A stretch of DNA of 64,000 nucleotides from Methylomicrobium lacus_A. Its GTDB lineage: Bacteria > Pseudomonadota > Gammaproteobacteria > Methylococcales > Methylomonadaceae. The first letter of the stretch is position 1, and every line of letters begins with the position of its first letter. The notes under the pieces were generated by a model that did no database searches, had not been told where the DNA came from, and saw nothing but the letters and a program-made list of their open reading frames with translations. Both the position numbers and the translations under genes were made by a program. The stretch lies in the NCBI RefSeq assembly GCF_041897535.1, contig NZ_CP169217.1, positions 3,968,001 to 4,032,000 on the forward strand, read 5' to 3'. Shown one piece after another: positions 1 through 7,725 of this stretch.

Positions 1-275
1 TAACGCGACCCTTTACTGCTATGTGAAGCGGCGAGAATTTCTACCCGGCCATGTGTGCGTAAGTCGTCGAGAACGGTTTCGAGAATGTTGCCGGCCAAGG
101 CTACGTTTTCACTCAGTTGATATAGGTCGGCAACGCCGTTAACATGCAGATGCTTGCAAACTAACGAGGCGATAAAATCGAACGTTAATCCGGTTTCCTC
201 GATAGTGCGGGGGCGCGGGGCGAAGGGAAGCCGCGGGGGGTTAACGCTATGTAACGGCTGAATATTGGTGTTCAT
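1..275 (-). CDS. N-terminal part of an unidentified cytoplasmic protein (runs off the window)
   Basis: An open frame runs from an ATG at 275 to the window edge without a stop, giving about 91 residues. The N-terminus is proline-rich (Leu-Pro-Phe-Ala-Pro-Arg-Pro) and is followed by a soluble helical segment containing TIEETGLTFDFI. There is no signal peptide or membrane segment. I recall this kind of start in AAA-type ATPases encoded beside Flp/Tad pilin genes, and the two Flp pilins immediately upstream on the same strand fit, but the ATPase core lies outside the window. The identity is therefore a guess from a short stretch and context. The ribosome binding site (TAGGAAT) is weak. A short imperfect hairpin (CTTAATCTG against CAGACTAAG) lies at 309-337 in its leader. 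Confidence 0.5.
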   Translation of the reverse strand, partial: MNTNIQPLHSVNPPRLPFAPRPRTIEETGLTFDFIASLVCKHLHVNGVADLYQLSENVALAGNILETVLDDLRTHGRVEILAASHSSKGSR

Positions 276-470
276 ATTCCTAACGCAACTAGTAAGGAAA
301 AAATCGGCTTAGTCTGAAAAAAGCAGGCTCAGATTAAGCATCCAAGATCAACAAATGTTTCAGATACATTGTCTTACAAAATCAACTATAGCTTAAAGTT
401 AAAACTTATGAATGAGGTTGGCAACTAAAATTTGAAGGCCAGCTCATATTTAAGCCTAGAAATTTTGGGA

Positions 471-508
471 AAAGCCCCTGCGACTAAATTTTTAGCGGCA
501 AGGGCTTT
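471..508 (-). terminator. Intrinsic terminator of the Flp pilin genes
   Basis: On the minus strand AAAGCCCTTGC pairs with GCAGGGGCTTT (one mismatch), and an inner CTAAA/TTTAG pairing closes the loop. A short T tract (CTTTT) follows. It lies 20 bases downstream of the 529-723 pilin stop codon, so it should end the pilin transcript before the next minus-strand gene. Confidence 0.65.
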
Positions 509-528
509 GCGCCTAGGTCAGGTAAAGC

Positions 529-723
529 TTAACCGTTGTTAGGCATTGCACTTTGAATGGTGCTGAACGTGTTGTTCACTTTTTGGCCCAAAATTTGGAT
601 CATTGCGATTGAAACGATCGCAATCAGTGCCAACATGATCGCGTATTCCACCATCGTGGCGCCTTGTTCTTTCTTAAAGAAAGTGGGGACTTTGTTTTTC
701 AGGTTGATTAATAAGTTTTTCAT
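529..723 (-). CDS. Flp/Fap-family pilin, second tandem copy
   Basis: A 64-residue prepilin of the Flp (type IVb, Tad-type) family. A short basic leader of about 22 residues ends in KKEQG. The prepilin-peptidase site G|ATMVEY follows, with Glu at position +5 of the mature protein, then a single hydrophobic helix (AIMLALIAIVSIAMIQILG) and a short polar tail. After cleavage the mature subunit would polymerise into a thin pilus. The start is an ATG preceded by GGAGAAAGCAC, a well-placed ribosome binding site. It lies 35 bp downstream of a near-identical pilin gene, so the pair is a tandem duplication under one promoter. Leader and tail differ more between the copies than the helix. No Tad secretion genes are visible in the window. 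Confidence 0.93.
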   Translation of the reverse strand: MKNLLINLKNKVPTFFKKEQGATMVEYAIMLALIAIVSIAMIQILGQKVNNTFSTIQSAMPNNG

Positions 724-758
724 GTGCTTTCTCCAGTAAAAAAAATTAAAAACTACGT

Positions 759-947
759 TTAACCTGCAGGCATTGCGCTTTGAATGGTGCTGAACGTATT
801 GTTCACTTTTTGGCCCAGGACTTGGATCATCGCAATGGACACCACCGCAATCAGCGCCAGCATAATTGCATATTCCACCATGGTCGCCCCATGCTCTTTT
901 TTAAGGAAGGAGGGGAGCTTCTTCAGAGTAATCAAGGTTGTTTTCAC
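759..947 (-). CDS. Flp/Fap-family pilin, first tandem copy (GTG start)
   Basis: A 62-residue Flp prepilin with basic leader ending KKEHG, cleavage motif G|ATMVEY (Glu+5), and one transmembrane helix nearly identical to its neighbour at 529-723. I place the start at a GTG (945-947). It has GGAGACAGAAAC directly upstream, matching the ribosome site of the second copy, and the resulting leader length matches that copy. A longer frame with an ATG at 992 would begin inside the proposed sigma-54 promoter (994-1008) and would add a non-leader-like extension, so I reject it. Probably the first gene of a two-pilin transcript. Confidence 0.9.
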   Translation of the reverse strand: MKTTLITLKKLPSFLKKEHGATMVEYAIMLALIAVVSIAMIQVLGQKVNNTFSTIQSAMPAG

Positions 948-993
948 GTTTCTGTCTCCGTGGTTAGTCTTGTTTCCAAATTTTGGAAGCATT

Positions 994-1008
994 GCAGAAT
1001 GCTTGCCA
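994..1008 (-). promoter_or_regulatory. Candidate sigma-54 promoter of the Flp pilin genes
   Basis: The minus strand reads TGGCAAGCATTCTGC. It has GG and GC exactly 12 bp apart and agrees with the sigma-54 consensus TGGCACG-N4-TTGC at all but two specified positions. Predicted transcription would start near 982, about 35 bases before the GTG start of the first pilin. Spacing to the gene and the fit of the -24/-12 elements are seen. Use in the cell is inferred. Confidence 0.55.
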
Positions 1009-1674
1009 ATGGAAGGTGAGTAAAAATTGATGACTTATCCTTACAATAAAAGTTAGTTTTTATTTCTTATCCTGTGCATTCTGGTAAGAATACTGAATGC
1101 AAGGCCATTCGCATGGAACAAAAAAAACTTTTAATGTAATTTCCGCATAGCCGCGCTCAAAAAAGCATGATGTGGGGCTATCAAAATCCCTTAGACACAG
1201 TAGAGGCTAGATATCCATCCTCTGTCAAAAGTGTAGCATTCATTTTGGCAATAGCTAGGGTGAAATTAATATTTTTTTAATGTAAATTTGTATAAATTTT
1301 CACAGCAGATGTGAATGAAAGCGTTTTCAGTGGTCAAAAGTAGCTGTCAAAATAGAAGCATAGGTTTTGTAAAAATAATACAAAATTATGATTTAAATAT
1401 AAAAAAATTCAGTTAAGCAGTTTTGTGTATAGGATCTTTATTTACCTCAAAAATAGCTTGAATTTTGTGTCAGACTCCAAGGTCATTGAAAGCGCATCCT
1501 GAGCGCCGGATAGAAGTTGAACGTCGTTTTCTAGGCCACTCTTTCCGAGAGTACGAATTAATTAGGATAACTCGGCAGACTATGCAAAATTAAATGATCT
1601 TTGCCTTATAGGAAGAATTGATCCATTGGGGACTTGATTACCCATTGATTCTAACAAATCTTCATTATTTTATA

Positions 1675-1720
1675 ACTTGGTAAAGCTACCTATTGATTTT
1701 TTAGGTATTTTTGTGATAGC
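1675..1720 (+). other. Conserved intergenic motif, copy A
   Basis: Contains TTGGTAAAGCTAC, then ATTG, then TTTTTTAGG and TTTTTGTG. The same order and spacing occur at 43284-43329. No gene follows on the plus strand here before the repeat element. It could be a regulator-binding array left after loss of a gene, or a structured RNA leader. No known family is recognised. Confidence 0.35.
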
Positions 1721-1859
1721 TGGGTTATAAAGTGAGTCTCTACTTCTGCTCCCACATCCTGTCTGCAGGCCAGTAGTAGATGTTCAGGCGCTGTGCGGGG
1801 ACTGTGAGCGATCGATCGTATGCTGAAAGGAGTGTATCGATGAGGTTAAGGCCATGCCC

Positions 1860-1981
1860 TTATACACAAGTCCGTCATTCCGGCATGGATTGCCGGAATC
1901 CAGGCTACAGGGAAGTTTAGAGCTTACCATCCCTGGCCTGGATACCATCTTCCCGGCGGGTATGACGGTATTTATGTATAA
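1860..1981. repeat. Palindromic MITE/REP-like element with terminal inverted repeats
   Basis: The ends are inverted copies: TTATACACAAGTCCGTCATT at the left, and TATGACGGTATTTATGTATAA at the right, which matches the left end in reverse complement with few mismatches. Inside, CCGGCATGGATTGCCGG forms a hairpin and AATCCAGGC pairs loosely with GCCTGGATA. Imperfect 18-20 bp direct repeats (GATGAGGTTAAGGCC / GATGAGGGTTAAGGCC) flank it at about 1838-1853 and 1983-1999. There is no coding capacity. A second, shorter copy of the left half lies at 14559-14616 in inverted orientation. It sits just downstream of the membrane-protein gene ending at 2011. Confidence 0.75.
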
Positions 1982-2010
1982 CGATGAGGGTTAAGGCCGA
2001 TGCGGCTGGC

Positions 2011-3552
2011 TTATAAAGGTAGGTTATTCGCCGCATCATCCTTAGGCTGGTTGTCTTTGATTTTTTGTAATTCCCGTTTTGTCCGCTCGTTAATGTCTTT
2101 ACTTTGGGTCAAATAAATAGTGAAGAATTTGTCGGAATAGATTCGCCGCCATTCGGGACGTTGACTGAGAAAGGCATTGATCGGCAAATTGGTTTCAAAA
2201 ATTGTCCAGGAGACATTGTATTCTTTGATCAGATCCAATAAAGGTTCTGCCCCTTTTTCGAGCGAGGTGGTCTTAAAATGTTTTTCGATGAACGGGTCGC
2301 CATACAGTTCGCCGCGTGAGTCGATAAACACCGGATAATCGTAGTAAATCAGGTACGGGCTAAGCGAATAGCTGTTTAGCATGTTACCTAGAACCGGTTT
2401 TTCATCCTGTAAGGCGGCGAGCAATTTTCCCAAGTGGATGTTCGCTTTGGTCTCTATCGTTCTGGCGGGAAGGTAGAACGATAGAGCCGTCAGATATAAA
2501 CCGATGGCTAACCAATGCTTTATATTTTTGGGATAAAGTGAGTCGATGGAGAAATCCGCTGGGCGATTCAATTGTTTGCTGAGTGGGGTTGCCAGGATCA
2601 AGGGCGATAAAAACGGCAGCAGATCGGTGGCAAAACGAATATATTTGAGTGAAAGATGGAGCAGACCGAGTAGGAAGATCAATCGGAAGGGGGGGAGGGT
2701 CAAGCCTTTACATAAGGTAAAACCGATAAATCCCAAGAGCCAGAACTCCAGCGGCTGGAAGCCATGAAAATTGGGCGAAGCCCACTCGACGATGTGATCA
2801 ATCACATAGGTTTGATCGGTCAGCTTGAATGGAAGCAAAAGTCCGTCGATGCCATGGGGATTGGCCAGCAGCGCCGACAGGCTGAGCAAAAAGAATAGCA
2901 GCCAGCGCCGCAATTCCTTAAGCCGCAAGGCGCTGTCTTTGATGGCGAAGGCCGATTCGGCCGCAAAATAGAGTATGAAAGGAATGCCCAGGATGAAACT
3001 GCCGTGCATGTTGGACCAAAAGACCATGACAAGCGCCAATGGATAGGGCGGATGCGTTTGGTTTTCGCTGGCTTTGATCAATTCCGCCGTCCAAAACACC
3101 ATGATGGGTAAAATCAGGATGTGCGGCCTGGGCATGATGTGAGGCGTCAGCAAAAAGTAGGCGAACAGTACAAAAATAATACAGCTGTTGATACTGATCC
3201 GTTTGACCAGAAAATTGCACATTGACCACATGGCCAAGGTGATCGCTAAGGTTGCGAGCAAAACAAGTCCCGGCCATCCGGCTACGCTGAAGACCGCATA
3301 TAATATGATGGCCGACAGCCACTCATGGGAAACCCAGGGCATATTGGCGGCGGTATACGAGAAAATGCCCGTTGTTGGAATCCGGTGATTGTCCAGAATC
3401 CATTCGCCGACTTTGATGTGCCAGTAAGTATCGTCCCCTGTGCCGCAGAACGCGGCTATCAGCCAAGTTAAATAGGCCAGAAGCACGAGAATAAAAATTT
3501 CGGTTTTAGGCGATTGTTTATTGACGATTAGGCTACTTGTATTGGGGCGCAT
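2011..3552 (-). CDS. Polytopic membrane protein, GT-C-like (putative lipid-linked glycosyl transfer)
   Basis: A 513-residue protein with about ten hydrophobic segments. The N-terminal third has the pattern GTGDDTYWHIKVGEW, then IPTTGIFSYTA and PWVSHEWLSA, typical of large bacterial membrane proteins that resemble GT-C glycosyltransferases. In that fold an acidic residue in the first periplasmic loop binds metal and polyprenyl-phosphate sugar. The C-terminal part is a hydrophilic periplasmic-type domain ending in a charged tail (about residues 380-513). It is the last gene of the minus-strand glycan cluster, 63 bp after the DUF2079 gene. A role as final sugar or lipid-decorating transferase fits the GtrA- and GtrB-like genes upstream. 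Substrate unknown. No signal peptide beyond the first membrane segment. Confidence 0.75.
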   Translation of the reverse strand: MRPNTSSLIVNKQSPKTEIFILVLLAYLTWLIAAFCGTGDDTYWHIKVGEWILDNHRIPTTGIFSYTAANMPWVSHEWLSAIILYAVFSVAGWPGLVLLATLAITLAMWSMCNFLVKRISINSCIIFVLFAYFLLTPHIMPRPHILILPIMVFWTAELIKASENQTHPPYPLALVMVFWSNMHGSFILGIPFILYFAAESAFAIKDSALRLKELRRWLLFFLLSLSALLANPHGIDGLLLPFKLTDQTYVIDHIVEWASPNFHGFQPLEFWLLGFIGFTLCKGLTLPPFRLIFLLGLLHLSLKYIRFATDLLPFLSPLILATPLSKQLNRPADFSIDSLYPKNIKHWLAIGLYLTALSFYLPARTIETKANIHLGKLLAALQDEKPVLGNMLNSYSLSPYLIYYDYPVFIDSRGELYGDPFIEKHFKTTSLEKGAEPLLDLIKEYNVSWTIFETNLPINAFLSQRPEWRRIYSDKFFTIYLTQSKDINERTKRELQKIKDNQPKDDAANNLPL

Positions 3553-3615
3553 GTCAGGTTTTCGTCTTAAGTTATTTCTAATGAAAAATTGTAGACTAAA
3601 GTCCGTCGATAACAG

Positions 3616-5217
3616 TTATTTTTCGTTTGGCTTAACGCTCAACCAACTGCGGTGCAGTTCTTGAATTTTGGCATGGACCAATGCCGCTGAGGCGGAAGAT
3701 GATTTTTGTTGCTGCTTACCGAACACCAGCCAGGGATCGTCCCAATAAAGCAGCGCGTATTTCTGGTCGTTTAGCAATTTTTCCACCTGGTTCAGGTAGT
3801 CTGTGATATGTAAATGCAGGTGATGTGCCAATGATCCGATTTCTCCCGGATTATCAGACGTTATTTTAAGCGTCGGACTATCGAGCCTGAGTACGATAAA
3901 ATCCGCCTGGTCTATTTTGTCAGGAAAGCCATAGATTGAATCTCTTTGAGTAAAATGCGCACCCAAATTTACCTGGGCCGATAGCGCTCCGTTGCCGATG
4001 ATTTCCTTTACTACGTACTCTCTTTTATCAAACGGTGTAATGACGCTAATCGGTCGCCAATAATTGACAGCGCCCGTTAAGGGGAGCGGCGCGGCAAAGT
4101 AAGCCAATACCAGTCCCAAGCAAAGCGTCAATTTTAAGATGCCTGCCGCCGAGAGCGCTCTTAAAAAAGGGTGAATCTTCTGGAGGCCAAAAATAGCTGC
4201 CACTGTCAGCAAGGGGATCATGGTCACGGAGTGATAGCTGAAAATCCGACGAGGCATCGGATTGGCAGATAATAAATTCGCCAAAAGATCGCCGGTTATT
4301 GGAATCAGCCAGACAGGCGCGGCAACAGGAAGAAATAAAAAAGGCGCCAGTAAACCGAAGAGATAGATCCATCCTTTCATCGTCAGCAACACTGTTTCCA
4401 TCACTTTCAATGGATGCATAAAAAGATTTGCAATCACGTCGGACAGTGATTTCCCTAACCAGCTATAGCGCAAAGCGCTCGAATGCATGTTTTTAACCGG
4501 GGTTATCATCAGATGCTGGCCGGTTGGCGAGTAAGACGGCATGACGACGCCAATGATCAGGGCCGCCATCATGATGCCGATGACCGCAAATCCTGTGCCG
4601 ACTCGCCAGTTTTTGTGCACAACGCCATAGAGAAATCCAAAACCCGCAACCGTTAAGCCAAAATGTTCCTTGCAGGCCATCAGAAAAATGCTGGAAACGA
4701 TCAAGAGTGACAAACGTTTTTGCGTTATTGCGTACAAACCGATGCAAATAAAAAAAGTCGCCAGGCTGACTTCATGAAAATCCCAGGTTGCGGCGGCAAT
4801 CACAAACGGATTCAGCAGATAGATTAATGCCCAAATGAATGCGTTTTTTTCTGAACGCGTGACATGTTGCGCGATCGCAAAAATCGGCAGGGCGGAAAAA
4901 GCAAGCGCTGCAGATTGGCTCAAGATCAACCAATGCACGCTCGGATAGATTTTGTAAAGGGGCACGAAAAGATACAATATGGGCTGGAAATGGATGCCCA
5001 ACCAATTCATCGTTTGTCCGGAAGCATTGAAACTGTTGAGAAGGGCTCCTCCTTGACTGGCTGTCCAGATGGCCTGATCATAACAGCCCAAGTCATAAAG
5101 GGATGTCCGATATCCCCAATGACGCCATATTCCTAAAAAACTAAAAATTGCGAAATAGCTAAGGCTGCAGCCCCAAAGAGCAATATGCCATTTGTTAAGG
5201 ATCAAACGCATAGACAT
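3616..5217 (-). CDS. DUF2079 family polytopic membrane protein
   Basis: 533 residues with many membrane segments. Diagnostic DUF2079 stretches are YDLGCYDQAIW near residue 42, NWLGIHFQPILY near 70, LLNPFVIAAATWDFHEVSLA near 135 and CKEHFGLTVAGFG near 180, with DLLANLLSANPMPRRIFSYH in the middle. The conserved Asp, His, Glu and Lys-Glu-His residues in loops recall GT-C-type active sites, but the reaction is not established for the family. It lies between a GtrB-like glycosyltransferase (83 bp upstream) and a GT-C-like protein. A broken copy of the same family sits beyond the other end of the cluster (13939-14567). A likely role is transferring a lipid-linked sugar on the periplasmic side. An alternative start 6 bases downstream is equally possible. 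Confidence 0.85.
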   Translation of the reverse strand: MSMRLILNKWHIALWGCSLSYFAIFSFLGIWRHWGYRTSLYDLGCYDQAIWTASQGGALLNSFNASGQTMNWLGIHFQPILYLFVPLYKIYPSVHWLILSQSAALAFSALPIFAIAQHVTRSEKNAFIWALIYLLNPFVIAAATWDFHEVSLATFFICIGLYAITQKRLSLLIVSSIFLMACKEHFGLTVAGFGFLYGVVHKNWRVGTGFAVIGIMMAALIIGVVMPSYSPTGQHLMITPVKNMHSSALRYSWLGKSLSDVIANLFMHPLKVMETVLLTMKGWIYLFGLLAPFLFLPVAAPVWLIPITGDLLANLLSANPMPRRIFSYHSVTMIPLLTVAAIFGLQKIHPFLRALSAAGILKLTLCLGLVLAYFAAPLPLTGAVNYWRPISVITPFDKREYVVKEIIGNGALSAQVNLGAHFTQRDSIYGFPDKIDQADFIVLRLDSPTLKITSDNPGEIGSLAHHLHLHITDYLNQVEKLLNDQKYALLYWDDPWLVFGKQQQKSSSASAALVHAKIQELHRSWLSVKPNEK

Positions 5218-5300
5218 AAAAGGCTTCTGCCTTTTTTGCAGTTACTCTGAAAAAGGTTCGACAGTGTGCTGATGACAATTGGCATATTTATAAGAGCCTT

Positions 5301-6242
5301 TCAGTCAGTAGTTTTTTCAATAAAATAACGAGGCCGCTGTTTGGTCTCTTTATAAATCTTTCCGATATATTCACCGAGCACGCCAATGCATAAGACTTGT
5401 ATGCCGCCCAGAAAATAAATCGGCAGAATCGTCGACGCCCAACCGGGAACCATCGCATCGGTCAGCAACGCGTTTGTCAATACCCAAATTCCCATGACAG
5501 CGCTGAGCAAGAAGACCACAAAACCCAGTGCCGTTATCATTCGCAGCGGCACGACCGAAAAGGAAGTGATGCCGTTCAACGCCAAAGCCAGCATTTTTTT
5601 AAACGGATATTTACTGGTGCCCGCAAATCTGGCCGTCCTGTCATAATAGACGATGGATGATTTAAAGCCGAGCAGCGGTATGATGCCGCGCAAGAATAGG
5701 TTGACCTCGTTGAACTCGCGTAATCCTTCAATGGCGGGGCGTCCCATCAAGCGAAAATCGGCATGATGTTGGATGATTTCGCCCCCCATCAATCGCAATA
5801 CTTTGTAAAATAAATCGGCTGTCGTTCTTTTAAAAAAAGAATCGGAGTTGCGTTGTTTGCGCACCCCGTAAACAATCTGGACTTTGCGCAGATTGAAGTC
5901 ATCGACCATCTGTTCGATTACGGACACATCGTCCTGAAGGTCGGCGTCTATACTGACTATGGCATCTCCTTCGGCTGTCAAAAGCCCCGCAAGCAGGGCA
6001 TGTTGATGGCCGACGTTACGCGAAAGTTTGATACCGGTGACACTAGGCTGATGTTTACTGAGGTTTTCAATGATATCCCAGGTACGGTCAGTGCTCCCAT
6101 CATCGATATAATAAATCCTGCTGTCCGGATTGACCTTTCCTTGATCAAGCAGGCGGTCAATTAACTGCGTCAGCCTGTTATTGGTTTCATCGAGGACTTC
6201 TTGCTCATTGTAGCAGGGAACAGCGATGGCTAATTTCATCAT
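5301..6242 (-). CDS. GtrB/DPM-type polyprenyl-phosphate glycosyltransferase (GT2)
   Basis: 313 residues. The N-terminal GT2 catalytic domain has AIAVPCYNEQEVL, the UDP-binding IDDGSTDRT, NVGHQHALLAGL and the metal-binding SIDADLQDD (DxD type). Two C-terminal transmembrane helices (about 225-250 and 262-290) and the tail GEYIGKIYKETKQRP are the hallmark of the GtrB/YfdH/ArnC group. These enzymes move a sugar from a nucleotide donor to undecaprenyl phosphate at the inner face of the membrane. Together with the GtrA-like flippase (12441-12839) and the GT-C/DUF2079 membrane proteins it would form a three-part decoration system as in O-antigen glucosylation. The sugar is not known. A CDP-deoxysugar made by the same cluster is possible, but many GtrB enzymes use UDP-glucose. 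Confidence 0.9.
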   Translation of the reverse strand: MMKLAIAVPCYNEQEVLDETNNRLTQLIDRLLDQGKVNPDSRIYYIDDGSTDRTWDIIENLSKHQPSVTGIKLSRNVGHQHALLAGLLTAEGDAIVSIDADLQDDVSVIEQMVDDFNLRKVQIVYGVRKQRNSDSFFKRTTADLFYKVLRLMGGEIIQHHADFRLMGRPAIEGLREFNEVNLFLRGIIPLLGFKSSIVYYDRTARFAGTSKYPFKKMLALALNGITSFSVVPLRMITALGFVVFLLSAVMGIWVLTNALLTDAMVPGWASTILPIYFLGGIQVLCIGVLGEYIGKIYKETKQRPRYFIEKTTD

Positions 6243-6262
6243 GGCAAAGTCATTTTTTTAGA

Positions 6263-7015
6263 TTAACTGACGCGTCTCAAATAACCATCGGGAGCCACTG
6301 TAATCAATAATTTATTCTGGATGCTTTTGTCGATTGCGAATTCTGGATGCTCACGCAAGTATTCCCAAACCGCGGTTTTCGGATTGTTACCGGGTCCCCA
6401 GGGGCGATCGGGAAACATCGATTTTGGCAGGTCTTCGATAATGGTATCAAATACCACACAATAACTTCCCTCTGATACGAGTGGCGCATAAGCTTTCAAC
6501 TCGGCGAGCACATGCTCGTGGGTATGATTGCTGTCCAGGCAGACCAACACCTTTTGTTTGCTTGCCGCTTTCTCTTGAACCTTATGGATGATGTCGTCGG
6601 CGATGCTTGAGCCCTGAAGCAGGGAAATCCGTTTGAACATGGGATGCGCCTCGATCGCCGCGCGATTATGCGGACGAATGTCGATGTCGACACCCAATAC
6701 CTCAGCGTCGGCAGGACCGCCGCAAGCGGCATTCAATTCGAGCATCGAGGCCGAAAAAATCAGCGAGCCGCCATGCGCGATGCCGGTTTCGATGATCAGG
6801 TCAGGCTGGACGGACCAGATGATCTCCTGCATCGCGATGATGTCCTGCGGATATTGAATAATCGGGCGGCCGAGCCATTCAAAGTGATAGGAATATTTGT
6901 AAGAGTTTACCTCGGTTATCCATCGGTTAGAGAATTTTTCCAATTCCGGATCCGCTCCTTGCAAATTGATCTCGTTTTCGCATTCTTTTTTAAATTGATC
7001 GTACATCGGTATCAT
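6263..7015 (-). CDS. Cephalosporin hydroxylase (CmcI) family protein, probable SAM-dependent methyltransferase
   Basis: 250 residues. The family signature is seen in FEWLGRPIIQYPQDI, then the SAM-binding motif DLIIETGIAHGGSLIFSA, an acidic strand VLGVDIDIRPHNR and CLDSNHTHEHVLAEL. These proteins (CmcI and rhamnosyl O-methyltransferase-like) have a Rossmann methyltransferase fold. In polysaccharide clusters they usually O-methylate a sugar, with acidic residues binding a metal. The gene lies 53 bp after the acyltransferase and 20 bp before the GtrB-like gene, so it is in the same transcript. The likely role is methylation of a surface glycan residue. The start may be the ATG at 7015 or 7006. 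Neither has a strong ribosome binding site. Confidence 0.88.
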   Translation of the reverse strand: MIPMYDQFKKECENEINLQGADPELEKFSNRWITEVNSYKYSYHFEWLGRPIIQYPQDIIAMQEIIWSVQPDLIIETGIAHGGSLIFSASMLELNAACGGPADAEVLGVDIDIRPHNRAAIEAHPMFKRISLLQGSSIADDIIHKVQEKAASKQKVLVCLDSNHTHEHVLAELKAYAPLVSEGSYCVVFDTIIEDLPKSMFPDRPWGPGNNPKTAVWEYLREHPEFAIDKSIQNKLLITVAPDGYLRRVS

Positions 7016-7068
7016 CGCTATGGAAATTTTTATGGTCTAAAAGATCGAATTTAAGTGGCTTTATGAAA

Positions 7069-7725
7069 TTAAACGGCTCTGATGATTCTCGCCGGATTGC
7101 CTACAGCGACGACGCCAGCAGGAAGACTTCGCGTCACAACAGCGCCAGCTGCAACAATCGTATCATGGCCGATGGTCAATTTCGGCAGCACCACCGCTCC
7201 TGCGCCGATAAAGACATTATTGCCCAAAGTAATACAGCCACATAGCGTTGCGGCGGGTGCAAGATGTATGCCATCCCCTAATAAACATTCATGATCGACA
7301 TTGGCGCCATGATTGATAATACAGCCTTCACCCAAACGCGTATCGGCAGCAACCACGGATTGCGCCATGATCTGTGAGCCGGCGCCTAATATCGAGGATC
7401 TGCTGACTGTGGCATCGGGATGCACCAAAGTACCTAAGGTGACATCATGCTGCTTAAACAGTTTATGTATATCCAGTCTATCCTTGCCTCTTCCTCCCCC
7501 TATTGCTGCCAGGCCGGCGACAGTCTCACCTCTATTAAGCTCACGCCAGCGCAAAAATCCTTTTAAGCCCACAAACAAGGGAACATTGGGCAATACCGAT
7601 TCCGCTTCAGGATTATTATCGAATAATGCAACGACGTTGCCGCCAAGTAACGTAATCAGTTCAGCCAACACCTTGGCGTGACCCGAGCTGCCCCAAAGAA
7701 TGTAACGCTTTATAGGGTCACTCAT
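7069..7725 (-). CDS. NeuD/PglD-family sugar O- or N-acyltransferase
   Basis: 218 residues. The N-terminal domain (about 1-95) starts RYILWGSSGHAKVLAEL, a nucleotide- or sugar-binding Rossmann-like unit. From about residue 100 there is a left-handed beta-helix of hexapeptide repeats (GAGSQIMAQSVVAADTRLG, INHGANVDHECLLGDGIHL and further repeats), ending with VGNPARIIRAV. The catalytic His is probably in NHGANVDHE. PglD N-acetylates UDP-4-amino sugars made by a DegT aminotransferase. Here the gene overlaps a DegT aminotransferase gene by 8 bp, so an aminodeoxysugar N-acetyltransferase is the best reading. O-acetyltransferase remains possible. Confidence 0.9.
   Translation of the reverse strand: MSDPIKRYILWGSSGHAKVLAELITLLGGNVVALFDNNPEAESVLPNVPLFVGLKGFLRWRELNRGETVAGLAAIGGGRGKDRLDIHKLFKQHDVTLGTLVHPDATVSRSSILGAGSQIMAQSVVAADTRLGEGCIINHGANVDHECLLGDGIHLAPAATLCGCITLGNNVFIGAGAVVLPKLTIGHDTIVAAGAVVTRSLPAGVVAVGNPARIIRAV

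Larger units (their letters stand above)
948..2010. other. Long AT-rich intergenic region
   Basis: About 1.06 kb without a credible gene on either strand. It holds the sigma-54-type promoter of the pilins (994-1008), a hairpin-prone AGCATT-GCAG-AATGCT (989-1004), a conserved intergenic motif (1675-1720) also found near 43.3 kb, and the palindromic repeat element at 1860-1981. The part from about 1260 to 1450 is strongly A+T rich, unlike the surrounding genes. It may mark deleted or horizontally replaced sequence. Confidence 0.6.
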
